Shown one piece after another: positions 8,639 through 18,260 of a DNA stretch of 54,743 nucleotides. A program made the translations under genes and the position numbers. Within the stretch, counting starts at the first letter, position 1. Each line of letters begins with the position of its first letter. The notes under the pieces are model-generated. The model searched no databases, had not been told where the DNA came from, and saw only the letters and a list, made by a program, of their open reading frames with translations. This DNA comes from Flavobacteriales bacterium (GTDB lineage: Bacteria; Bacteroidota; Bacteroidia; Flavobacteriales_D; Crocinitomicaceae), in NCBI GenBank assembly GCA_947475095.1, contig CANJLG010000013.1:1-54743 (forward strand). Direction: 5' to 3'.

Positions 8639-8658
8639 GTGGTAAAAAGTGGTAAATA
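8639..8658. promoter_or_regulatory. Probable MraZ operator, proximal copy at the mraZ promoter
   Basis: GTGG boxes at 8639 and 8649 repeat with 10-bp phase (GTGGTAAAAAGTGGTAAATA). The block spans the expected -33 region of the mraZ promoter and ends 6 bases before the -7-like TATTTTTA, the right place for autorepression. A third, degenerate copy may be ATGGTAAAAGTGA at 8568-8580. Confidence 0.68.
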
Positions 8659-8663
8659 TCCAT

Positions 8664-8671
8664 TATTTTTA
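8664..8671 (+). promoter_or_regulatory. Candidate -7 box of the mraZ/dcw promoter (TATTTTTA)
   Basis: TATTTTTA matches TAnnTTT with A instead of the final G. It is 15 bases before the mraZ ATG and immediately downstream of the GTGG repeats. No -33 TTTG is seen, since that position lies in the operator. Confidence 0.45.
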
Positions 8672-8686
8672 CCCATTATTTAAGTT

Positions 8687-9145
8687 ATGGCAGGATTAGT
8701 AGGCGAATTTGAAGTGAAATTGGACGACAAGGGTCGGTTTCTGTTTCCTTCCGGGCTCCGGAAGCAATTGCCTGCTGCGTCTCAACGTGATTTTATGCTC
8801 AATAAAGGATTTGAAGATTGCCTCACGATTTATCCAATGACCGAATGGGATCGGATAAGCGAAAAGCTTTCGAAATTGAATTTATTTAAACCGAAAAACA
8901 GGATGTTTTATCGCTTGTTCCATCAAGGAGCAAAAGCAATAACCCTGGACAATGCCGGAAGGGTGTTGGTGCCGACTTCTCATATGGAGCGCGCAGGTTT
9001 AGGTCAGGAGGTAATGCTTATTGCCTATTATGACAGGGTTGAAATTTGGGACAAGTCCAAATACTTCGGAATGATCGAAGGAAACATGACGAATTTCGCT
9101 GATTTGGCGGATGAAGTAATGGGTGACTTGGACAATGGTGAGTAG
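8687..9145 (+). CDS. mraZ: Transcriptional regulator MraZ, first gene of the dcw cluster
   Basis: MraZ is a DNA-binding repressor of its own division/cell-wall operon. The 152-residue protein has two MraZ half-domains, each with the conserved DxxxR: DDKGRFLFPSGLR near residues 12-25 and DNAGRVLVPTSHMERAG near 89-105. Length is normal. The promoter region carries phased GTGG repeats that fit an autoregulated operator. The stop overlaps the start of rsmH by 11 bases. Confidence 0.96.
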   Translation: MAGLVGEFEVKLDDKGRFLFPSGLRKQLPAASQRDFMLNKGFEDCLTIYPMTEWDRISEKLSKLNLFKPKNRMFYRLFHQGAKAITLDNAGRVLVPTSHMERAGLGQEVMLIAYYDRVEIWDKSKYFGMIEGNMTNFADLADEVMGDLDNGE

Positions 9146-10052
9146 TACCGAATATCACATACCAGTTTTGCTGCAGGAATGCATGGAGGGTTTGAACATC
9201 AATCCTGAAGGCGTTTATGTTGATGCTACTTTTGGTGGCGGAGGTCATGCACGTAAAATATACGATAGTCTCAACGAAAAAGGAATCTTGCTTGGATTTG
9301 ATCAAGATGATGATGCCCTAGAAAACACATGGAAGGCAGCCAACTTTCATTTTGTAAAAAGCAATTTTCGTTTTATTCAAAACCATCTTGGTTTGTATGG
9401 CATTGATAAAATCGATGGCTTATTAGCAGATCTTGGGGTTTCTTCACATCAATTTGATGTGCCTGATCGCGGTTTCTCCATTAGAGAATCTGCCCCATTG
9501 GATATGAGGATGAATAAGAACGGTCAGATTACGGCGGCAGATGTACTAAATAACACGGAAGAAAATGATCTCTACAAATTGTTTAGGGCTTATTCCGACA
9601 TCATTAATCTTGGGAAATTGATCCCTAATCTTGTCCATTTTCGATTGTCAAAACCTTTCGAAACGACAAAAGAATTAGCCGATGTTGCTAAAATGTCCGC
9701 ACCTAAAAATAAAGAAAATAAATATTTAGCTCAGGTTTTTCAGGCGATAAGAATTGAAGTCAATCAAGAACTTGACTCCCTTAAGGATTTATTGGAACAA
9801 GCTACTAAGGTAATTAAGCCTGGCGGACGATTAGTGGTGATGTCATATCATTCACTCGAAGATAGAATCGTTAAAAACTACCTCAAAAGAGGGTCCTTTG
9901 AAGGGAATATTGAAAAAGATTTTTTTGGAAATGTTATTAAGCCTTTTACGGAAATTACGCGCCACCCAATGGTAGCTGGAGAAGACGAAATAACAATGAA
10001 TTCAAGGTCGAGAAGTGCTAAACTAAGAATTGCAGTAAGAAATGAAGGATAA
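9135..10052 (+). CDS. rsmH: 16S rRNA (cytosine-1402 N4) methyltransferase RsmH
   Basis: RsmH (MraW) methylates C1402 in the 16S decoding centre using S-adenosylmethionine. The protein of about 305 residues shows the N-terminal YHIPVLLQECMEGL, the SAM loop VDATFGGGGHARKI, ADLGVSSHQFD, the substrate block GFSIRESAPLDMRMN, and the C-terminal YHSLEDRIVKNYLK. The chosen start is ATG 9135, inside the end of mraZ; GTG at 9123 or 9138 is possible. The 3' end overlaps ftsL by 11 bases. Confidence 0.95.
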   Translation: MVSSTEYHIPVLLQECMEGLNINPEGVYVDATFGGGGHARKIYDSLNEKGILLGFDQDDDALENTWKAANFHFVKSNFRFIQNHLGLYGIDKIDGLLADLGVSSHQFDVPDRGFSIRESAPLDMRMNKNGQITAADVLNNTEENDLYKLFRAYSDIINLGKLIPNLVHFRLSKPFETTKELADVAKMSAPKNKENKYLAQVFQAIRIEVNQELDSLKDLLEQATKVIKPGGRLVVMSYHSLEDRIVKNYLKRGSFEGNIEKDFFGNVIKPFTEITRHPMVAGEDEITMNSRSRSAKLRIAVRNEG

Positions 10053-10446
10053 CGAGTACATAGAAAATCCAGCACCTGTAAAGGGAGGGGGGAATAAAAC
10101 ACCCAGGGAAACCTCGGCGAAAGGCAAGGAGAAAAACAGTGCAATTAATCAGATTTTAAGCGGTGAATTTTTAACTAAGGAATTCGTAATTAATAATCTT
10201 AATTACATCTTCTTCATCTTTCTTCTTTTAATGCTGATGGTAGCGAAAGGGTATTATGTTAAACAGATTAATGACCGAACAAATCAATTGCAGATTCAAT
10301 TAGATCAAAATTCAGCTGATTATATCGAGGCTAAATTACAAATTGAATCACTTACTCAACGAACGATTTTGGTTGAAAAACTTAAAGCAAACGAATTAAA
10401 AGAATCGCAGAAAAGTATACGGGTAATCAGGGTAAATAATAAATAA
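10042..10446 (+). CDS. ftsL: FtsL-like cell-division protein
   Basis: A 134-residue bitopic membrane protein: a charged N-terminal tail of about 50 residues, one membrane segment near residues 53-68 (NYIFFIFLLLMLMVA), then a periplasmic coiled coil with leucine/isoleucine heptads (about 75-120). This matches the FtsL-like family of Bacteroidota, which scaffolds the divisome with FtsB/FtsQ. Identification rests on topology plus position between rsmH and ftsI. It overlaps rsmH by 11 bases and shares one base with ftsI (TAATG). Confidence 0.82.
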   Translation: MKDNEYIENPAPVKGGGNKTPRETSAKGKEKNSAINQILSGEFLTKEFVINNLNYIFFIFLLLMLMVAKGYYVKQINDRTNQLQIQLDQNSADYIEAKLQIESLTQRTILVEKLKANELKESQKSIRVIRVNNK

Positions 10447-12575
10447 TGAGTAAGGCTAGTAAACATTTGATATTTAGGGCATATCTAATTTATTTTGGAT
10501 TTGTTGCTGCCATGTTAGTCGTGCTATATTATACTGTATCACTCCAATTCGCTAATAAAAAAAATGGAGAGGCTTCATTGGGTTCAATTAAGGTAAGAAC
10601 AGTAGATCGAACCCCTAGAATGGGAGAAATCTTAGACGCCAATCTACTTCCTTTGGTGACATCCGTGGCCTACTATAATATTTACATGGATCCTACTGTC
10701 GTAAATCAGAAGATGTTCGATGCAGAGGTTTCTGCCTTAGCCGAAGGGTTGGGCAAAATTAATCCAATAAAAACGGCAAGAGAATGGGAAAATCAAATTC
10801 GAGCAGCGCGATTAAAAGGGTCTCGCTATCTAATAATTAAGAAATTAGCTACTAATACAGAAAGAAACCAATTTCGAAAACTTCCTATTTTTTCTGAAGG
10901 AAGAATGAAAGGTGGTATAATTGATAATGAGATAATCATTAATCGTAAAAAACCAAATGGCGATTTACTTGGAAGAACACTTGGGTATCGTAAAATTATT
11001 GATGGGAAGGTCGTAGAATGTGGCATTGAAGGGGCATTTTATGATTTCTTGAAAGGAGAAGTTGGTGCCGAAGTTGAACAAAAAATTTCATCGGGTTGGA
11101 GAAAAACAGGTCAAATTTTAAAAGATGCGGTCGAAGGAGCAGATGTCGTTAGCACCATAGATAAAGAAATTCAGGAAGTTGCTCATTCAGAATTAGAAAA
11201 GCAGTTAAAAGAAATGGATGCTAGAAGCGGATCTGTGATTGTCATGGATGTAAAAACTGGCTACGTTAGAGCGATTGTTAATTTGTCTAAAAATGCGAAT
11301 GGATTATTTTCTGAAAACTTTAATGATGCTTTTGGGTCTCTTGAGTCTCCCGGGTCAACGTTTAAGTTAGCCTCTTTAATGGCCGCACTTGAAGATAAAA
11401 AAATAACGATAAATGAAAAGATAAATGCAAAAGGTGTCTACCTTATTCATGGGGCTAAATTATCCGATTCTAATCATGGAATGGGCTATGGAGAGATAAC
11501 AATTCAGCAAGCGTTTGAAAAATCTTCAAATGTAATCGCGGTTTTAATGGATAGAATTTACAAAAATGATCCTGAGAAATTGATGGCTCGGCTCGACGCT
11601 TTCGGAATCACAAAGCCTCTTGGCATTGCTCTGACAGGCGAAGCGCCACCTGATATTCCTCGTCCAGGCGATTCGCGTTGGTCACCTTTATCCATTCCTT
11701 GGATGTCGATTGGATACGGAATTAGGCAGACGCCTCTTCAAACCTTGGCGTTTTATAACGCGGTAGCAAATAATGGAAAATTGCTGCGCCCGCAATTTGT
11801 TCAAGAAATTATAAGGCATGGAGAATCAATTAAAAAGTTCAACCCAATTGTACTGAATGAACAAATATGCTCAAAAGAAACCATTGCGATTTTAAAAGCA
11901 TGCCTCGAAGGGGTAATGACACAAGGTACTGGCTCCGCTTTATCTAAACCAGAAATAGGTTCTGGATACCAATGCCCACAATTTAAAATTGGAGGAAAAA
12001 CAGGAACAACCAAATTACTTGGAAAAAATAATGAGTACTTAGATGAGGACAATAGTGTTTATCAAGCTTCTTTTGTTGGATATTTTCCAGCGGATAAGCC
12101 GCAGTATTCTTGTATTGTTGTAATAACCGACCCCAAAAAAGAATATTATGGTGCTAAAGTAGCCGGAAGGGTTTTTGTTGAAATTGCAAATAAAGTTTGG
12201 GCCTCTTCATTCGATTACCATCAAGCAATTAACACCATTAAGCCAACTAAATTAGCGCCGCCAGTGGTTAAGCCTGGATCAAAAGATGATGTAATTAATG
12301 CACTGAAGTCCCTAGGTTTAACGTATACACAAAATCAAACAGGTGATTGGCTATCTTCTATTACAACTGAAAGTTCCATCGATCTTAGTACATATTTAAC
12401 TTATGATGGCTTTGTTCCTAATGTCATCGGAATGGGAGCTAAAGATGCTGTTTATCTTTTGGAAAGTAAAGGGTTAATAGTGCAAATATTTGGTCATGGC
12501 GCTGTCTTTCATCAAAGTATAAATCCAAATACCAAACTATTTAAAGGGGGATTAATTCAATTACAGTTAAAATGA
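10446..12575 (+). CDS. ftsI: Division-specific peptidoglycan transpeptidase (PBP3/FtsI) with PASTA domain
   Basis: FtsI cross-links septal peptidoglycan in the periplasm. The 709-residue protein has one N-terminal membrane anchor (about 10-32), a dimerisation domain, and a transpeptidase domain with all three motifs: catalytic STFK (304-307), SSN (360-362) and KTG (518-520). The last about 60 residues form a PASTA domain (VPNVIGMGAKDAVYLLESKG), as in other Bacteroidota FtsI/Spo-type PBPs and unlike E. coli FtsI. It overlaps murE by 4 bases (ATGA), so translation is probably coupled. Confidence 0.95.
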   Translation: MSKASKHLIFRAYLIYFGFVAAMLVVLYYTVSLQFANKKNGEASLGSIKVRTVDRTPRMGEILDANLLPLVTSVAYYNIYMDPTVVNQKMFDAEVSALAEGLGKINPIKTAREWENQIRAARLKGSRYLIIKKLATNTERNQFRKLPIFSEGRMKGGIIDNEIIINRKKPNGDLLGRTLGYRKIIDGKVVECGIEGAFYDFLKGEVGAEVEQKISSGWRKTGQILKDAVEGADVVSTIDKEIQEVAHSELEKQLKEMDARSGSVIVMDVKTGYVRAIVNLSKNANGLFSENFNDAFGSLESPGSTFKLASLMAALEDKKITINEKINAKGVYLIHGAKLSDSNHGMGYGEITIQQAFEKSSNVIAVLMDRIYKNDPEKLMARLDAFGITKPLGIALTGEAPPDIPRPGDSRWSPLSIPWMSIGYGIRQTPLQTLAFYNAVANNGKLLRPQFVQEIIRHGESIKKFNPIVLNEQICSKETIAILKACLEGVMTQGTGSALSKPEIGSGYQCPQFKIGGKTGTTKLLGKNNEYLDEDNSVYQASFVGYFPADKPQYSCIVVITDPKKEYYGAKVAGRVFVEIANKVWASSFDYHQAINTIKPTKLAPPVVKPGSKDDVINALKSLGLTYTQNQTGDWLSSITTESSIDLSTYLTYDGFVPNVIGMGAKDAVYLLESKGLIVQIFGHGAVFHQSINPNTKLFKGGLIQLQLK

Positions 12576-14032
12576 GAAAACTAAGCGATCTTCTTCATGC
12601 TGTAAATTATAAGCGGATTATCGGTGATGATAATCGCGAAGTTAATGAACTCGTTTTCGATTCTCGTAAAGCTAATTCGAATTCAATGTTTTTTGCAATC
12701 GTTGGTGCTAACCATGATGGACATGATTTTATTAGCAAAGTAGTGAAGAATGGTTGCACCGTTGTAGTGGTCAATAAAGAACTCGAGCTAATTGAAGGGC
12801 TAACTCAAATTGTCGTCGAGGATACGCACAAAGCTTTATCATTAATTGCCTGTAATTTTTTCGACAATCCTTCTAAAAAAATTAGGCTTATTGGTGTTAC
12901 TGGCACAAACGGTAAAACAACAACAGCAACATTATTATATAAGCTATTTACCGATATAGGCAATCAAGTTGGATTGATTTCTACGGTTGTTAATAAAATT
13001 GGAGAGCGCGAAATTCTCGCAACTCATACCACTCCTAATCCGATCGCATTGAATGAGCTCCTTGCCGAAATGGTCAGTAAAGGTTGCGCTTATTGTTTCA
13101 TGGAGGTTAGCTCGCATGCAATTCATCAAAATAGAATTTTAGGATTGCAATTTTTCGGTGGGGTATTCACAAATATTACCCATGATCATCTTGATTACCA
13201 CGAAACTTTTGCAGAATATATACGAGTAAAAAAGTTGTTTTTTGATGGTCTTCCCGAAAATGCCTTTGCGCTTAGTAATCAAGATGATAAAAACGGGTCG
13301 GTGATGTTGCAAAACACAAAGGCTTCAAAGCATTTTTTCGCCTTGAAATCAATGGCTGAATTTAAAGGGAAAATTATTCAAAATGATTTTGATGGCCTTT
13401 TGCTAAGCATTAATAATGTGGAGGTGCTAACCCAGTTAATTGGTGAGTTTAATGCGTCAAATTTACTCGCTGTATATGCTGTGGCAAGGCTATCTGGAAT
13501 TGAAGAGCTTGTTGCATTAACTAGTTTAAGTAGTTTGCGCTCTGTTGAAGGGCGTTTTCAGTACCTCCGGAGCACCTCAGGGATTACCGCAGTAATTGAC
13601 TATGCACATACACCAGATGCCTTGGAGAATGTTCTCGATACCATTCAATCGCTCCGCAAACCACAAGCTAAAATTATCTCAATAGTTGGGTGTGGTGGTG
13701 ATCGAGATAGAACTAAAAGACCTAAAATGGCCAAGATAGCTGTATCGAAAAGTGATCATGTTATTCTTACTTCTGACAATCCTCGAACCGAAGATCCACT
13801 TTCTATTCTTGATGAAATGAGGGCAGGTCTCAACGATATAGAAGGTGTTTTGGCACTTACAATTCCTGATAGAAAACAAGCTATCCAGACGGCAATTGTA
13901 ATTGCTAAGCCTCATGACATCATCCTTATCGCTGGAAAAGGGCATGAAAAGTATCAGGAAATAAATGGTGTGAAATACGATTTTGATGATTTTAATACGG
14001 CAAATGAATTGTTTAACCAAATGAAAAAATAA
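12572..14032 (+). CDS. murE: UDP-MurNAc-tripeptide synthetase MurE (meso-diaminopimelate type)
   Basis: MurE adds the third stem-peptide residue in the cytoplasm. The 486-residue protein has the Mur-ligase ATP loop GTNGKTTT (about 111-118), the central [18 protein letters not shown] block with metal-binding histidines, and [14 protein letters not shown] in the C-terminal domain. The DNPR motif at about 402-405 marks meso-DAP rather than lysine specificity. murF is absent from this cluster, as is often so in this phylum. It ends one base before the mraY start. Confidence 0.96.
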   Translation: MRKLSDLLHAVNYKRIIGDDNREVNELVFDSRKANSNSMFFAIVGANHDGHDFISKVVKNGCTVVVVNKELELIEGLTQIVVEDTHKALSLIACNFFDNPSKKIRLIGVTGTNGKTTTATLLYKLFTDIGNQVGLISTVVNKIGEREILATHTTPNPIALNELLAEMVSKGCAYCFMEVSSHAIHQNRILGLQFFGGVFTNITHDHLDYHETFAEYIRVKKLFFDGLPENAFALSNQDDKNGSVMLQNTKASKHFFALKSMAEFKGKIIQNDFDGLLLSINNVEVLTQLIGEFNASNLLAVYAVARLSGIEELVALTSLSSLRSVEGRFQYLRSTSGITAVIDYAHTPDALENVLDTIQSLRKPQAKIISIVGCGGDRDRTKRPKMAKIAVSKSDHVILTSDNPRTEDPLSILDEMRAGLNDIEGVLALTIPDRKQAIQTAIVIAKPHDIILIAGKGHEKYQEINGVKYDFDDFNTANELFNQMKK

Positions 14033-14033
14033 G

Positions 14034-15278
14034 ATGCTATATTATTTATTTGATTACCTAGACAAACTTAATTTTCCCGGAGCGGGCTTGTTTGATTTTA
14101 TCTCCTTTAGAGCAGCTTTAGCAATGATTACATCTTTAATCATCTCCATTCTGTTTGGCAGAAAAATTATCAATGCATTGCGAAAACAACAAATCGGGGA
14201 AACAGTTAGAGACCTTGGTTTAGCAGGTCAAATTGAAAAGTCGGGCACGCCAACAATGGGTGGAATCATTATCCTGTCTGCGATATTAATTCCAACTCTT
14301 CTTTTTGCTAAGCTGCATAATATTTATGTAATCACCATGATAATTGCAACGGTTTGGCTTGGATTGATTGGATTTTTAGACGATTATATTAAGGTTTTTA
14401 AGAAAAATAAAGAAGGATTAAAAGGCCGATTTAAAATTGTTGGGCAAATTGGGGTTGGAATTATTGTCGGTGCGATGCTTTATTTTTCGGATGATGTTAC
14501 CGTGCATAAAAGAGTACCTGCCGATTATAAATTAGCTAAAGAAGAAACCTTTGTTTCTCATAAACATCATCAAAATGAAGGGGAAAATTATAAGTGGATA
14601 AAAACGGATGACATGACGACAACCATTCCTTTTTTTAAAGGGAATGAGTTTAATTACAATTGGTTAATTGGGGACTCTAATAAATCTTTTGGTTGGTTAT
14701 TGTTTATTCCTGTCGTTATTTTTATCGTGATCGCTGTATCAAATGGCGCTAATATGACCGATGGTCTCGATGGCTTAGCCACAGGTAGTTCCGCAATTAT
14801 TGGTCTCGCTTTGGCAATTTTTGCTTATGTAAGTTCAAATGTAACCTTCGCGGATTACCTAAATGTCATGTATATTCCATTGGCTGAGGAATTAGTGATT
14901 TTTATTGCGGCTTTTGTCGGTGCTTGTATTGGCTTTTTATGGTATAATTCTTATCCAGCGCAAGTATTTATGGGCGATACGGGAAGTTTGGCACTTGGAG
15001 GAATAATTGCCGTTTTTGCTATTTCTATTCGAAAAGAATTATTGATCCCTGTTCTATGTGGAGTTTTCTTAATCGAAAATTTATCGGTCATTATTCAAGT
15101 AGCTTATTTTAAGTTTTCTAAACGTCGATTTGGAGAAGGACGAAGGGTCTTTTTAATGGCGCCGCTGCACCATCATTATCAGAAAAAAGGAATGCATGAA
15201 GCAAAGATTGTTTCTCGTTTTTGGATTGTGGCTGTCTTGCTCGCAGTGATTTCAATTGTTACGTTAAAATTAAGGTAG
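14034..15278 (+). CDS. mraY: Phospho-MurNAc-pentapeptide translocase MraY
   Basis: MraY moves phospho-MurNAc-pentapeptide onto undecaprenyl phosphate, making lipid I at the inner membrane. Recognition comes from SGTPTMGG, the first Asp pair in [27 protein letters not shown] (about 239-250), [12 protein letters not shown] and the C-terminal [11 protein letters not shown]. At 414 residues it is longer than the E. coli protein (360); the excess is a charged loop at about 157-215 ([15 protein letters not shown] onward). The stop shares one base with the GTG start of murD. Confidence 0.97.
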   Translation: MLYYLFDYLDKLNFPGAGLFDFISFRAALAMITSLIISILFGRKIINALRKQQIGETVRDLGLAGQIEKSGTPTMGGIIILSAILIPTLLFAKLHNIYVITMIIATVWLGLIGFLDDYIKVFKKNKEGLKGRFKIVGQIGVGIIVGAMLYFSDDVTVHKRVPADYKLAKEETFVSHKHHQNEGENYKWIKTDDMTTTIPFFKGNEFNYNWLIGDSNKSFGWLLFIPVVIFIVIAVSNGANMTDGLDGLATGSSAIIGLALAIFAYVSSNVTFADYLNVMYIPLAEELVIFIAAFVGACIGFLWYNSYPAQVFMGDTGSLALGGIIAVFAISIRKELLIPVLCGVFLIENLSVIIQVAYFKFSKRRFGEGRRVFLMAPLHHHYQKKGMHEAKIVSRFWIVAVLLAVISIVTLKLR

Positions 15279-16621
15279 TGAAGGCTAAACAGCAAAATAT
15301 TATCGTATTAGGCGCCGGCGAAAGCGGGGTGGGCGCTGCTGTCTTGGCTAAAATCAAAGGAATGAATGTTTTTGTTTCTGATGCTGCATTAATTTCAGAA
15401 AAGTATAAAAATGAACTCGCCTCAAATAATATCGAATGGGAAGAATTAGGACATTCTTTAGATCGAATTTTGGCAGCAGATACCGTTGTGAAATCTCCTG
15501 GAATTCCTGAATTAACGCCTGCCATGCAAGCGCTTAGACAAGCAGGTGTTAAGGTGGTGTCTGAAATTGAATTTGCAAAACCTTTTTCCAAGGGGAAAAC
15601 AATTTGTATCACCGGTAGCAATGGAAAAACTACTACGACCTTGTTAACGCACCACATTCTTAAAAAGGCTGGTCTTGATGTTGGATTGGCTGGGAATATT
15701 GGTCAAAGTTATGCGAGGCAAGTCGCTACAGAAGATCATGATTGGTATGTACTTGAAATTAGTTCTTTTCAGTTAGATGACATGCATGATTTCAAAGCTG
15801 ACATTGCTGTTTTAACCAATATAACAGCGGATCATTTGGATCGATATGAGTATAAAATTGAAAATTATATCCAATCAAAATTAAAGATTATAAATAACCT
15901 CGAAAAAGATGACTGGTTTATTTATAATGCTGATGATGAGGTTATTGTGAAGGAATTAGCGACCAAAAAGATGATCATGAATACCGCCCCATTTTCGCTA
16001 AAAAAGGAAATTGCGATCGGAGGATATGCAACAGAGAAACAACTAACAATCAATATAAAACAACCATTAATTATGTCAATACACGAATTAGCTTTGAAGG
16101 GTAAGCACAATACCCAAAATGCACTTGCTGCAGGCATCGCCGGCAGACTCTTGGAAATACGAAAAGATTTCGTCCGTGAATCTTTGGGTGATTTTGTTAA
16201 CGCAGAACACCGCATGGAATTCGTTGCCAAGGTAAATGGTATTGAGTTTATTAATGACTCAAAAGCCACGAATATTAATGCCACTTGGTTCGCGCTTGAA
16301 AGCATGGAAAAACCTATTATTTGGGTTGTCGGTGGGGTGGATAAAGGAAACGATTATAGTGAACTGACGGATCTTGTGAAGCAAAAAGTGAAAGCTATTA
16401 TTTGCCTTGGTGTTGATAATCAGAAAATTATAGACGCTTTTTCTGGTGTCGTTGATACAATTGTTGAAGCTAACTCTGCTGTAGAAGCGGTTGCTTTCGG
16501 TTATCAATTAGGAAAAAAAGAAGAAATTGTCCTCCTATCTCCAGCTTGTGCAAGCTTTGATTTATTTGAAAATTATGAAGATAGAGGGAATCAATTTAAA
16601 AAGGCGGTTAGGTTGTTATGA
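15278..16621 (+). CDS. murD: UDP-N-acetylmuramoylalanine--D-glutamate ligase MurD
   Basis: MurD adds D-glutamate to UDP-MurNAc-L-Ala. The 447-residue protein has an N-terminal nucleotide-binding fold (IIVLGAGESGVGAAVLAK), the ATP loop TGSNGKTTTT (about 111-120), LTNITADHLDRYEYKIENY, and ESMEKPIIWVVGGVDKGNDY in the C-terminal domain. Start is GTG 15278, giving [14 protein letters not shown]; an open frame 19 codons further upstream lies within mraY and looks non-native. The stop overlaps the next gene by 4 bases (ATGA). Confidence 0.95.
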   Translation: MKAKQQNIIVLGAGESGVGAAVLAKIKGMNVFVSDAALISEKYKNELASNNIEWEELGHSLDRILAADTVVKSPGIPELTPAMQALRQAGVKVVSEIEFAKPFSKGKTICITGSNGKTTTTLLTHHILKKAGLDVGLAGNIGQSYARQVATEDHDWYVLEISSFQLDDMHDFKADIAVLTNITADHLDRYEYKIENYIQSKLKIINNLEKDDWFIYNADDEVIVKELATKKMIMNTAPFSLKKEIAIGGYATEKQLTINIKQPLIMSIHELALKGKHNTQNALAAGIAGRLLEIRKDFVRESLGDFVNAEHRMEFVAKVNGIEFINDSKATNINATWFALESMEKPIIWVVGGVDKGNDYSELTDLVKQKVKAIICLGVDNQKIIDAFSGVVDTIVEANSAVEAVAFGYQLGKKEEIVLLSPACASFDLFENYEDRGNQFKKAVRLL

Positions 16622-17088
16622 ATAAAAAGATAGCGATGAGTTTAACAAAAAATAAAGGGCAAGAATTAATTGAAAAACGACTGGAGGATATTAATTCCGC
16701 CCTTAATTCGTCGATACGTCCGCAAGGTAAATGGCACGGATTAGATGTGTTTTCATGGCATAATCCGTTAAATTTTGAATTGGAGTCTACCATTTGTGCT
16801 TTCCCATTTCCGGTTATATTGGTTTGTTATGATTACAACGATATAAAACGTACCATGCAAACCATCTCATTTCAAGAATGGGTTTGTAGTTGTATTTTGA
16901 TTGATTCTCAAATTATTAATGGGGATGATTTAGATGGAGTAGTTGTTGTGCCAGATTTAAATGTGCTATCTGACAAATTACTTGGGTTTAAGGCAAAAGG
17001 GATCTTGCTTTTTTTATATTACGATCAGTTGGGAATGGATAAGTTTGAAGGATTTGTAAATTATCAAAAACGACACATAGTAAAATGA
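16618..17088 (+). CDS. Unrecognised 156-residue protein inside the dcw cluster
   Basis: No family recognised. It is cytoplasmic-looking (no signal peptide or clear membrane anchor) with a charged helical N-terminus (LIEKRLEDINSALNSSIRP, residues about 18-36), a WHGLDVFSWHNPLNFE block, then alternating hydrophobic strands (FPFPVILVCYDYND, VCSCILIDSQI, LDGVVVVPDL, KGILLFLYYDQLGMD), suggesting a small alpha/beta fold. Both ends overlap neighbours by 4 bases (ATGA with murD and with ftsW), so it is translated as part of the operon. Base and codon composition look like the neighbours. Position between murD and ftsW suggests a wall-synthesis or division role, which is inference. Confidence 0.78.
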   Translation: MNKKIAMSLTKNKGQELIEKRLEDINSALNSSIRPQGKWHGLDVFSWHNPLNFELESTICAFPFPVILVCYDYNDIKRTMQTISFQEWVCSCILIDSQIINGDDLDGVVVVPDLNVLSDKLLGFKAKGILLFLYYDQLGMDKFEGFVNYQKRHIVK

Positions 17089-18260
17089 GAAAATACCTAA
17101 CCTATCTTAAAGGCGACCCCGTAATTTGGATGATTTCTCTTCTGATGCTTGCTTTTTCCTTGGTTACTGTTTATAGTTTTGTTCCTATCTTAGTTAAAAT
17201 AGAGGGAGGTACTCCTTTTCATTATCTGTTTAAGCATTTTGTCTATGTGCTGTTGGGCTTCTTCTCTATTTATTTTATTCATAAAGTTAATCCCAAGTAC
17301 ATCTCTCAAATTGCAAAATTTACCTATATTATTGCCGTATTACTGCTCATTTTTACAATATTCTTTGGTACTAAGGTCAATGATGCAGGAAGATGGATAA
17401 AAATTCCCTTTATTGGGCTTACTTTTCAATCATCAGATTTTGCGAAACTAGCCTTGTTTCTTCACTTATCTAAAATTTTAGTTAAAAAAAAGGATCTTCT
17501 TAATGATTGGAAACAAGGAGTTTTTCCACTAATGTTTCCAATTATTCTTATTTGTGGGTTGATTTTTAAAGATAATTTATCCACCTCTGTCATGCTGTTT
17601 TTATTATCCATGTTTATATTATTTATTGGAAAAGTCCCAATTCTAAAATTATTAACGATTGCTGGTGTTGGGGTTTTAGGTATTTTCCTTTTGATTGGGG
17701 CGCATAAATTAGTTCCTGATGCTAATCTCTTGCCACGCTACCAAACATGGGAAAATAGGATAATGAATAAAATGGAGTCTGATGATGGCGCCATTGAAAA
17801 TGCTCAGGCATTGAATGCTAAATTAGCTATCCAGAATGGGTCTTTTTTTGGACAAGGGGTAGGAGATGGGAAATTAAAGCAATTTTTACCGGAAGCTTAT
17901 GCTGATTTTTATTACGCAAGTTTTGTTGAAGAGTTTGGCCTGTTTTCGGCTATTTTATTACTGATGCTGTATATGATTTTGTTGTTTCGAATTATTCGAA
18001 TTGGCCTTAATTCTGATTCTTTATTTGAAACGTATGTGTGCCTGGCCATTGGTCTTCATCTCTTATCGCAAGCTAGTATAAATATGCTCGTTTGTACGGG
18101 TGTTTTTCCTGTTACTGGACAAAATATGCCCTTCCTCGCCATGGGCGGATCTGCCTTGATAATGGCTTGTGTATCCATTGGAATTGTTCAATCGATTGCT
18201 GTAAAGCAATCCAATAGTAATAGTGCATTTGAATTAAAAGAGGATATAAAAAATGATTAA
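17085..18260 (+). CDS. ftsW: Septal peptidoglycan glycosyltransferase FtsW (SEDS family)
   Basis: FtsW polymerises lipid II at the septum together with FtsI. The 391-residue protein has about ten membrane segments. Family signs are NDAGRWIKIPFIGLTFQSSDFAK (in the first half, split here only by description), LPEAYADFYYASFVEEFGL near residue 270-290, and the late TGVFPVTGQNMPFLAMGGSA. Length is standard. It overlaps the preceding unknown gene by 4 bases and murG by 8 bases. Confidence 0.95.
   Translation: MRKYLTYLKGDPVIWMISLLMLAFSLVTVYSFVPILVKIEGGTPFHYLFKHFVYVLLGFFSIYFIHKVNPKYISQIAKFTYIIAVLLLIFTIFFGTKVNDAGRWIKIPFIGLTFQSSDFAKLALFLHLSKILVKKKDLLNDWKQGVFPLMFPIILICGLIFKDNLSTSVMLFLLSMFILFIGKVPILKLLTIAGVGVLGIFLLIGAHKLVPDANLLPRYQTWENRIMNKMESDDGAIENAQALNAKLAIQNGSFFGQGVGDGKLKQFLPEAYADFYYASFVEEFGLFSAILLLMLYMILLFRIIRIGLNSDSLFETYVCLAIGLHLLSQASINMLVCTGVFPVTGQNMPFLAMGGSALIMACVSIGIVQSIAVKQSNSNSAFELKEDIKND

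Noticed and set aside
8409..8645. Forward 78-codon open frame across the mraZ upstream region
   Set aside because: It covers the divergent promoter, both operator copies and the start of the EamA gene on the other strand; no family sign.
15221..15277. 19-codon N-terminal extension of murD
   Set aside because: It lies within mraY and adds Cys-rich sequence with no match to MurD; GTG 15278 gives the usual start.
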